From the NCBI GenBank assembly GCA_049670425.1, contig JBATTG010000158.1:1-5936 (forward strand): a stretch of DNA of 5,936 bases, read 5' to 3'. The position numbers and the translations under genes were made by a program. The DNA comes from Proteocatella sp049670425 (GTDB lineage: Bacteria > Bacillota > Clostridia > Peptostreptococcales > Filifactoraceae). Positions 1 to 5,229 of the stretch are shown piece by piece (positions within the stretch are counted from its first letter, which is position 1; the number at the start of each line of letters is the position of its first letter). The notes beneath the pieces are model-generated. The model was not told the DNA's origin. It searched no databases and saw nothing but the letters and a program-made list of their open reading frames with translations.

Positions 1-390
1 GTATCTGCCTTAAGATATACCAGGCAATTAAACACAAATGGAGAACTAAATCAGAAATTTAGAATTACGGCAGAAAATGGAGATATATATTATTCGGTAA
101 GTGATAGGTCAAGTAAATGCATAACATATTTGAAAAATAAAATAGACAAAGATGTAATTGTTAAAAAAAAAATAGCTGCTGATATGGATGGAGATATTTC
201 AGGAACACAGGATGGCTATTCAAAGGTCAACCCTGACGTAACTTGTCAATATTATGAGGCTTACTTCACACAGAATGCAGCGATTGGAGGCGCAACGATA
301 CTGCTGGAAACAATAAGAAGTAATAAAATATATAAGATAACAATTGTTCCAACGTCCGGCAGAATTTATCTTTATGAAATTAATAGATAA
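1..390 (+). CDS. C-terminal part of a probable pilin-like / pseudopilin protein (5' end outside window)
   Basis: The frame is open from the first base to the TAA at 388-390, so 129 residues are visible and the true start lies upstream. An internal TTG at 130 is not a credible start because it has no ribosome binding site and coding sequence continues above it. The tail is rich in beta-strand-forming residues: a stretch around residues 85-105 (AYFTQNAAIGGATILLE) leads to a close resembling YKITIVPTSGRIYLYE. That ending, a final strand with a Gly-Arg turn, is typical of GspH/FimT-like minor pseudopilins of Firmicute type IV pilus, competence or type II secretion systems. Two cysteines (residues 40 and 82) could form a disulfide outside the cell. 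The diagnostic N-terminal prepilin cleavage site and hydrophobic helix are not in the window, so the family call is inference. No terminator follows the stop codon. The next gene appears to have its own promoter immediately downstream. Confidence 0.5.
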   Translation, partial: VSALRYTRQLNTNGELNQKFRITAENGDIYYSVSDRSSKCITYLKNKIDKDVIVKKKIAADMDGDISGTQDGYSKVNPDVTCQYYEAYFTQNAAIGGATILLETIRSNKIYKITIVPTSGRIYLYEINR

Positions 391-396
391 AAATGC

Positions 397-425
397 AAGA
401 CACAGAAATGTAATTGTAGTATAAT
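397..425 (+). promoter_or_regulatory. Sigma-A-type promoter for the PhnM-like gene
   Basis: A perfect -10 box TATAAT lies at 420-425. AAGACA at 397-402 matches four of six -35 consensus positions, with an ideal 17-base spacer. Transcription would begin near 432, just after the pilin-like gene's stop codon (388-390) and upstream of the ribosome binding site at 441-450. The ATG at 424-426 overlaps the -10 box, so it cannot be the start codon of a message made from this promoter. The call rests on sequence match only. Confidence 0.6.
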
Positions 426-440
426 GAAGTTATCTGATAA

Positions 441-450
441 AAAGGTGGTG
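441..450 (+). promoter_or_regulatory. Ribosome binding site that decides the TTG start at 457
   Basis: AAAGGTGGTG is a good Shine-Dalgarno sequence placed 6 bases before the in-frame TTG at 457-459. The only upstream in-frame ATG (424) has no ribosome binding site and sits in the promoter -10 box. The protein homology also begins right at the TTG: the first residues after it form the opening beta strand expected for amidohydrolases. This makes TTG 457 the preferred start, giving 375 residues rather than 386. Confidence 0.7.
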
Positions 451-456
451 TTTATT

Positions 457-1584
457 TTGCTACGAATATATAGTAATAAACTAGTATTAAAAGACAGTTT
501 AGACAAAGGATATATTGATATAGAAGGAAACAAGATAACTGACGTGGTACTGGGTAAAAAGCCAGAAGGCGACTATCTGGATATGAGCGGTAAATTTGTG
601 TTGCCAGGATTGATAAATATTCATTCATTGGATTTTGTTAAGGAAATCAGTTCAAAATACATTAAATTTTTTTCGGAAGAAAAAGCCTTTTACCAAGTTG
701 AAAAACTATTGGCAGAATCTGGAGTAACTACGGTATTTCATACCTTTACCTTGGATAAGTTTAGCGAAGGTCGTGATTTGGAAGAAGTTATTGAGAAACT
801 GACCTATGTTAAGAATTATAGAAAAAGAAGATTTTTAATAGATCACAAAGTACACTTGAAATTCAAGCTTGGGGACGTACGGATAAATAGAAAGCTAAAA
901 GCCTTGTTTGATGCTGAATGCGTTGATTTTGTGACTTGTACCGGTTATCATTCAGAGGTGTTGGAAGAGTACCAGGAGCAATATTATTCTCAGTATCTGC
1001 AGACCGAATTTGATATAGATGAAGAACTTGCAATTCAAGTGACAGAACGACTAAGAGACCTTAGGGAAGATTCTGCGCTGGACGATCTTTCTTATAAAAT
1101 TAAATTTGCAAAATTAAGAAATATACCATTTGCAGTATCCAAATGCGAACTTGTAGAAAAACTTAAAGAAACATATAAGATAGACATCGATTTACTTGTA
1201 GATCCAAAGAATGAAAAATCAATGGAGTATATATGTAAAAACAATTTGAACGCGTCCATAGATGTAGAATGCCTTGTAGCCGAAGACGGTGGCATAGACT
1301 TTGTAGATGAAATGGCGGATGATAACATAAGCATATTATCGGCATCGAATAGATCCAGAGATATACTTGAATATGTATTCAAGATTGAAGAGAACATCGG
1401 ACTTCCTAAAGCTGTGAGGCTTGCGAGTTACAATCCAGCAATGGCACTTGGACTTAAAGATAAGGGAGAATTGGCAATCGGAAAAGAAGCAGATATAATA
1501 GTGGTTGATATTTTCGAGGATCTTCCAATAAATATAATGACAATATCTGACGGCAAAATAATAGTGAATTATAATTACAATTAA
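457..1584 (+). CDS. PhnM-like amidohydrolase-fold protein with degenerate metal site (probable pseudoenzyme)
   Basis: This 375-residue protein resembles PhnM (alpha-D-ribose 1-methylphosphonate 5-triphosphate diphosphatase, amidohydrolase superfamily) along its whole length. Visible landmarks are an N-terminal beta-sandwich half ending in LPGLINIHSLD (residues 49-59), ESGVTTVFHT (87-96), DHKVHLKFKL (129-138), GYHSEVLEEY (163-172), IPFAVSKCE (223-231), ISILSASN (291-298), and the closing LPKAVRL..YNPAMALGL plus GELAIGKEADIIVVD (316-351). From memory, PhnM has HTDN, HLRCE, SHDD and SSDY where this protein has HSLD, HLKFK, SKCE and SASN. His56 and His133 survive, but the Asp of the first motif, the bridging Glu (now Lys137), the His-Asp-Asp and the final Asp are gone. 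Hydrolysis by the PhnM mechanism therefore looks unlikely, and a binding or regulatory role is plausible. No other phn genes are visible. The reading frame is intact, so this is not a decayed pseudogene. The family call is fairly sure; the function is unknown. Confidence 0.7.
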   Translation: MLRIYSNKLVLKDSLDKGYIDIEGNKITDVVLGKKPEGDYLDMSGKFVLPGLINIHSLDFVKEISSKYIKFFSEEKAFYQVEKLLAESGVTTVFHTFTLDKFSEGRDLEEVIEKLTYVKNYRKRRFLIDHKVHLKFKLGDVRINRKLKALFDAECVDFVTCTGYHSEVLEEYQEQYYSQYLQTEFDIDEELAIQVTERLRDLREDSALDDLSYKIKFAKLRNIPFAVSKCELVEKLKETYKIDIDLLVDPKNEKSMEYICKNNLNASIDVECLVAEDGGIDFVDEMADDNISILSASNRSRDILEYVFKIEENIGLPKAVRLASYNPAMALGLKDKGELAIGKEADIIVVDIFEDLPINIMTISDGKIIVNYNYN

Positions 1585-1593
1585 ATAAATATG

Positions 1594-1622
1594 TTTACAG
1601 AGGATCTCTTAGGGGTAATTAT
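1594..1622 (+). promoter_or_regulatory. Possible weak promoter before the ZIP transporter gene
   Basis: TTTACA at 1594-1599 matches five of six -35 positions. AATTAT at 1617-1622 matches four of six -10 positions at a 17-base spacing. A TTTAAT at 1622-1627 is a better -10 but lies too far away (22 bases). A transporter gene may need its own control, but the pair is not strong and read-through from the upstream gene is equally possible, since the gap holds no terminator. Confidence 0.25.
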
Positions 1623-1651
1623 TTAATGAATAAGACTTAGGAGGTTTTTTT

Positions 1652-2473
1652 ATGCATAATATTTTAGACTGGCTAGTTGCACTTGGTCCTGTAAAGCAGG
1701 CGTTAATTGCTACTACATTTACCTGGGGAGTAACCGCGCTGGGAGCTGCCATGGTATTTTTCTTTAAAGAAATAAACAAGAATGTCCTCAATGGAATGCT
1801 GGGCTTCGCAGCAGGAGTTATGATTGCGGCAAGTTTCTTTTCTCTTTTAAACCCATCTATTGAAATGGCAGAGGCAGCGGGAATAAAACCATGGTTGCCA
1901 GCTGTTGCAGGCTTCCTTTTAGGGGGCGGATTTTTATGGGTAGTAGACCAGATAATTCCCCATCTTCACATAGGTGGTGCAGATAATGAAAAAGAAGGAA
2001 TAAAAACTGATTTAAGAAGAAGTATTTTATTGGTTTTCGCAATAACAATCCACAACATACCCGAAGGTCTTGCCGTAGGGGTAGCTTTTGGAGCAGCGGC
2101 ATCTGGAACTGGAGGAGCATCACTTGCAGGAGCGGTAGCACTTGCAATTGGAATTGGACTTCAGAATTTTCCGGAGGGAGCAGCAGTTTCAATACCGCTT
2201 AGAAGAGAAGGCTTATCAAGATTTAAAAGCTTCATGTATGGCCAGGCATCAGGGCTTGTAGAGCCTTTGGCAGGAGTACTGGGAGCAATTGCCGTGATAT
2301 ATATGAAACCGATACTTCCATATGCACTGGGTTTTGCCGCTGGAGCCATGATTTATGTAGTGGTAGAAGAATTGATACCAGAAGCACAAAGAGACAGAAA
2401 AACAGATATTGCGACAATTGGAGCGATGGTAGGTTTTGCACTTATGATGTTTTTAGATGTTGCACTTGGATAG
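1652..2473 (+). CDS. ZIP family divalent metal transporter (GufA/ZupT type)
   Basis: This 273-residue membrane protein is expected to carry Zn2+ or another divalent metal (Fe, Mn) across the cytoplasmic membrane. Hydrophobic segments run at roughly residues 17-38, 46-67, 80-102, 124-149, 156-181, 203-217, 220-238 and 253-272, close to the eight helices normal for ZIP proteins. The two signature metal-binding helices are clear: HNIPEG (134-139) and QNFPEG (171-176). Glu204 in SGLVEP and the VEELIPE segment (238-244) supply further conserved acidic positions. A short cytoplasmic loop at about 104-123, beginning with a small His pair (HLH, 104-106), replaces the long His-rich loop of eukaryotic ZIPs. 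Length matches the bacterial GufA-like subfamily. The ATG is preceded by AGGAGG (1639-1644) at a 7-base spacing, so the start is firm. The gene follows the PhnM-like gene by 67 bases and is closed by a strong terminator. The metal carried cannot be read from sequence. Confidence 0.93.
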   Translation: MHNILDWLVALGPVKQALIATTFTWGVTALGAAMVFFFKEINKNVLNGMLGFAAGVMIAASFFSLLNPSIEMAEAAGIKPWLPAVAGFLLGGGFLWVVDQIIPHLHIGGADNEKEGIKTDLRRSILLVFAITIHNIPEGLAVGVAFGAAASGTGGASLAGAVALAIGIGLQNFPEGAAVSIPLRREGLSRFKSFMYGQASGLVEPLAGVLGAIAVIYMKPILPYALGFAAGAMIYVVVEELIPEAQRDRKTDIATIGAMVGFALMMFLDVALG

Positions 2474-2483
2474 ATACCATGAG

Positions 2484-2518
2484 AATTAAGAGGGGTTCAT
2501 ACCCTCTTAATTTTTTTT
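2484..2518 (+). terminator. Rho-independent terminator after the ZIP transporter gene
   Basis: A perfect 11-base-pair stem forms between AATTAAGAGGG (2484-2494) and CCCTCTTAATT (2502-2512), with a 7-base loop. An unbroken run of eight T residues (2511-2518) follows, its first two shared with the stem. It begins 10 bases past the transporter's stop codon. It separates the PhnM-like/ZIP unit from the murB operon. Confidence 0.93.
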
Positions 2519-2553
2519 GCATATAAACACAAATAATAAATTTGTAAAATAAA

Positions 2554-2582
2554 TTGCAAAATAGGAGGGGATATAGTAAAAT
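2554..2582 (+). promoter_or_regulatory. Sigma-A-type promoter of the murB operon
   Basis: TTGCAA (2554-2559, four of six -35 positions) and TAAAAT (2577-2582, five of six -10 positions) are separated by exactly 17 bases. Transcription would start near 2589 and leave a leader of about 30 bases before the murB start. The location just after a strong terminator supports a new transcription unit here. No riboswitch or long leader structure fits in this short gap. Confidence 0.55.
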
Positions 2583-2608
2583 TAATAGTTAGAATGTATT
2601 TTTGTGTT

Positions 2609-2613
2609 AGGAG
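2609..2613 (+). promoter_or_regulatory. Ribosome binding site for the TTG start of murB
   Basis: AGGAG lies 6 bases before the TTG at 2620-2622. The first in-frame ATG (2689, residue 24) has no comparable site upstream. This argues that the unusual TTG start and the resulting longer N-terminus are real. Confidence 0.7.
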
Positions 2614-2619
2614 AATAAA

Positions 2620-3597
2620 TTGAAGAAAACAGATGAAATAAATAGAGCTGAAATAGATCTAGATGAAATTAAATTAACAGCAGATAAAATGAAGTTAGTC
2701 ATAGATGAATTAAAAAAAGTAGTTAATGATAATCAAATATGCGAAAATGAACTGATGAAAAACCATACTACCTTCAGGATAGGTGGATGTGCAGATATAA
2801 TGATTTTTCCAAATACTGAAAAAGAAATCATTGAAATCATAGAACTGGCAAAAAAACATGAAATACAATATACTGTAGTAGGAAATGGCTCAAATATATT
2901 GGTCACAGACAAGGGTATACGAGGAATAGTAATCAAAATAGCAGATAATTTTTCCAAATCAGAAATAAAAGATAATATAGCCTATGCAGAATCAGGAATA
3001 AGACTTACGGCACTTTCAAGAAAGATAATGGAATCAGAGCTTTCCGGTTTTGAATTTGCAAGCGGAATACCAGGGACCGTAGGCGGGGGCGTTTTTATGA
3101 ATGCAGGTGCCTATGATTCTGAAATGAAGAACATAGTTAAGAAAGTAAGAGTAATAGATAAATCAGGAAAAATAAAAGAAATTGCAAGAGATGATATGGA
3201 GTTTGGATACAGGAAGAGTATTTTTATGAAAAAAGACTATATCATACTTTCCGTGTGGTTTGAACTTGAACCCGGGAAAAAAGAAGAAATAAAATCAAAG
3301 ACAGATGATTTCACAAACCGAAGAACTACGAAACAACCGATTTCTGAGTATAGCGCCGGATCTACCTTCAAAAGACCAGAGGGAAACTTTGCGGGAAGAC
3401 TTATTGAAGAGTCTGGGCTCAGAGGCTACAGCACTGGTGATGCCAAAGTTTCCGAAAAACACTGTGGGTTCGTTATAAACAAGGGAAACAGCACCTATAA
3501 GGAAATGATAGATTTTATCGAAGAAGTCAAATCAAAAGTCTATCAAAATACAGGAATAAAGCTGGAAGAAGAAATAAAAATAATTGGTGAAAAATAG
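2620..3597 (+). CDS. murB: UDP-N-acetylenolpyruvoylglucosamine reductase (type II MurB)
   Basis: MurB is the cytoplasmic flavoenzyme that uses NADPH and FAD to reduce UDP-GlcNAc-enolpyruvate to UDP-MurNAc, the second committed step of peptidoglycan synthesis. The 325-residue protein has the FAD-binding PCMH-type domain: KNHTTFRIGG (47-56), VVGNGSNILV (86-95), FEFASGIPGTVGGGVFMNAG (144-163) and the YRKS motif (197-200) with the expected catalytic Arg198. The C-terminal MurB domain carries SAGSTFKRPEG (245-255) with the proton-donating Ser248, then GDAKVSEKHCGFVIN (273-287) and the closing LEEEIKIIG (315-323), which supplies the catalytic Glu. The lack of a Tyr-loop insertion fits type II. About 46 residues precede KNHTTF, roughly 20 more than I expect for a Firmicute MurB. 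The extra part is charged and looks helical. The start is TTG with a good ribosome binding site. It is the first gene of the operon, with 14 bases to the next gene. Confidence 0.96.
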   Translation: MKKTDEINRAEIDLDEIKLTADKMKLVIDELKKVVNDNQICENELMKNHTTFRIGGCADIMIFPNTEKEIIEIIELAKKHEIQYTVVGNGSNILVTDKGIRGIVIKIADNFSKSEIKDNIAYAESGIRLTALSRKIMESELSGFEFASGIPGTVGGGVFMNAGAYDSEMKNIVKKVRVIDKSGKIKEIARDDMEFGYRKSIFMKKDYIILSVWFELEPGKKEEIKSKTDDFTNRRTTKQPISEYSAGSTFKRPEGNFAGRLIEESGLRGYSTGDAKVSEKHCGFVINKGNSTYKEMIDFIEEVKSKVYQNTGIKLEEEIKIIGEK

Positions 3598-3611
3598 GGC
3601 CAGGGTGAAAA

Positions 3612-4325
3612 ATGAAATGTATAGCAGAATATCATTGTCATACGAAATATAGTGATGGAAAATCTACCATGGAAGAAAATGTGGTTTTTGCAAGAAAAAT
3701 GGGCTTGAAAAAAATAGGTATTTCAGACCACGGATACAAGCATAAAGGCTTTGGCGTAAAATATAAAGACTATCCGGTAATGAAAGATGAAGTACAGCGG
3801 CTGAGAGAAAAATATCAGGATATCAAAATATTCCTGGGAGTAGAAGCAAACATACTCGATGACAAAGGGAATATAGATGTGGATGATTATATTCATAAAT
3901 ATGTAGACTATGTGATGGCAGGTTATCATTTTGGCTCAATGCCACCAAATCTGAGAGGACTTCAAAATCATGTCAGAAACTTTATAAAGCCTTTGAAAAC
4001 AAAGGAAATCGAATATAATACAAATGCGCTTGTAAATGCTATGAAAAATAACAGAATATTCATACTTACCCATCCGGGTGACAAGGGCATGGTAGAAATA
4101 GAAGAAGTAGCAAAAATGGCAGAAAAGACAAAAACGGTTTTGGAAATAAACGCTCACCATGACAATCTGTCGCTGGAGCAGCTGATAAAAGTGAAGAACT
4201 ATGATATCAGATTTTCAGTAGGTTCCGATGCGCATAAATGCACACATATGAGAATGGTAAGCGAGGCAATAAAAAGGGCAGAAATGGCAGATATAGATGC
4301 CAAAAGGATTATAAACGTTATATAG
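3612..4325 (+). CDS. PHP domain metal-dependent hydrolase (probable phosphoesterase)
   Basis: This 237-residue protein is almost entirely one PHP (polymerase and histidinol phosphatase) domain. The family folds as a distorted barrel binding two or three metal ions and usually hydrolyses phosphoester bonds. All the expected motifs are present in order: HCHTKYSDG (8-16), ISDHG (37-41), GVEANI (76-81), AGYHFG (103-108), THPGD (153-157), EINAHH (178-183) and GSDAHKCTHM (204-213). The active site therefore appears complete. The length fits stand-alone YcdX/histidinol-phosphatase-like members, but nothing here points to histidine synthesis and no his genes are nearby. The start is ATG with AGGGTG 4 bases upstream, a slightly tight spacing. 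It lies 14 bases after murB and 18 before rapZ, in a position known from clostridial genomes. That context suggests a role near cell-wall or sugar-nucleotide metabolism, but the substrate is not determined. Confidence 0.88.
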   Translation: MKCIAEYHCHTKYSDGKSTMEENVVFARKMGLKKIGISDHGYKHKGFGVKYKDYPVMKDEVQRLREKYQDIKIFLGVEANILDDKGNIDVDDYIHKYVDYVMAGYHFGSMPPNLRGLQNHVRNFIKPLKTKEIEYNTNALVNAMKNNRIFILTHPGDKGMVEIEEVAKMAEKTKTVLEINAHHDNLSLEQLIKVKNYDIRFSVGSDAHKCTHMRMVSEAIKRAEMADIDAKRIINVI

Positions 4326-4343
4326 CAATGTAAAGGAGAACTT

Positions 4344-5201
4344 ATGAATTTTGTAATAGTAACAGGAATGTCAGGCTCAGGGAAAAGTGAAGCGATGAGT
4401 ATATTTGAAGACTTGGGATATTACTGTATAGATAATCTCCCTCCAGAATTGATATCAAAAATATATGAATTAAGCATACAGTCAAAAGGTACTCTTAATA
4501 AAGTAGCTATCGGAATAGATATAAGGGGATATAAATTTGTTTCAAGCCTTCAGGAAAGCCTTGATTTTATAGAGCGTCAGACTAAAAACAGTGAAATATT
4601 ATTTTTGGACTGTAGCGATGAAATGCTAGTAAGAAGATATAAAATGACGAGAAAAAGACATCCTTTGGCAAGCGAAGACAATATAATAAATGGCATCGAA
4701 AAAGAACGAAGCATACTCTTTCCAATAAAGCGTAAAGCTCAAAAAACGATAGATACTACCAATATGACTGTGAAGGATTTAAGAAAAAGCATGCTGGATG
4801 CATTTCAATTGGGAAACAAAACAAACAACCTTACAGTATCAATTACATCATTTGGGTTTAAGCATGGTATACCAATGGATGCAGATTTGGTTTTTGACGT
4901 AAGATTTCTTCCAAATCCTTATTATGTCCCAGAACTTAAAGAAAAAACAGGGGATGATAAGATTGTAAGAGATTATGTCATGGATTCTGAAGCCAGTGTT
5001 AAATTTTTAGAAAAACTTGAAGACATGATAGTTTTTTTGCTTCCAAACTACGAAAAAGAAGGAAAAAATCATTTGGTAATAGCAATAGGCTGTACTGGTG
5101 GAAGACACCGATCTGTTACTTTTGCCAACCTAATGTATGAAAAGTTGGCTGATTCAGAATATAAAGTTTTTAAAAAGCACAGAGATATAACACTTCACTA
5201 A
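4344..5201 (+). CDS. rapZ: RapZ/YvcJ family nucleotide-binding protein
   Basis: This 285-residue protein belongs to the RapZ (YvcJ, formerly UPF0042) family. The N-terminal P-loop domain shows Walker A GMSGSGKS (8-15), the conserved GYYCIDNLPPEL segment (25-36) and DIRG (59-62). The C-terminal RapZ domain shows SFGFKHG (169-175), DVRFLPNP (185-192) and GCTGGRHRSV (249-258). In Escherichia coli RapZ senses GlcN6P and delivers the small RNA GlmZ to RNase E, controlling glmS. In Bacillus the homologue YvcJ binds and hydrolyses GTP and affects competence; an RNA role in Firmicutes is not established. The ATG has AAAGGAG (4332-4337) at a 6-base spacing. Full length and all signature motifs indicate a functional protein. 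Its place beside murB and yvcK fits a link to amino-sugar supply for the cell wall. Confidence 0.95.
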   Translation: MNFVIVTGMSGSGKSEAMSIFEDLGYYCIDNLPPELISKIYELSIQSKGTLNKVAIGIDIRGYKFVSSLQESLDFIERQTKNSEILFLDCSDEMLVRRYKMTRKRHPLASEDNIINGIEKERSILFPIKRKAQKTIDTTNMTVKDLRKSMLDAFQLGNKTNNLTVSITSFGFKHGIPMDADLVFDVRFLPNPYYVPELKEKTGDDKIVRDYVMDSEASVKFLEKLEDMIVFLLPNYEKEGKNHLVIAIGCTGGRHRSVTFANLMYEKLADSEYKVFKKHRDITLH

Positions 5202-5229
5202 TAAACATAAAAGTAGATGGGGATATAAA

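Noticed and set aside
457..1584. N-acetylglucosamine-6-phosphate deacetylase (NagA) or dihydroorotase as the identity of the amidohydrolase-like gene
   Set aside because: The middle of the protein (DHKVHLKFKL, then GYHSEVLEEY and the following EQYYSQYL) follows the PhnM pattern, which those families lack, and their metal motifs are also absent.
1599..1609. Short inverted repeat AGAG-GAT-CTCT upstream of the ZIP gene, considered as a metal-regulator operator
   Set aside because: Only four base pairs per arm, not matching any Zur, Fur or MntR box I know, and easily expected by chance.
1857..2192. 111-codon minus-strand frame opposite the ZIP transporter gene
   Set aside because: The Leu/Pro-rich translation is what the antisense of an Ala/Gly/Glu-rich membrane protein gives. 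It has no start signals and no recognisable domain.
2563..2570. Strong Shine-Dalgarno-like AGGAGGGG well upstream of murB
   Set aside because: No ATG, GTG or TTG follows at a workable distance, and it lies in the spacer of the predicted promoter, so it would not be transcribed from that promoter.
3586..3613. 10-base direct repeat GGTGAAAAAT at 3586-3595 and 3604-3613 across the murB/PHP junction
   Set aside because: Only two copies of an A-rich word; the second is just the ribosome binding site and start context of the PHP gene. No sign of a functional repeat.
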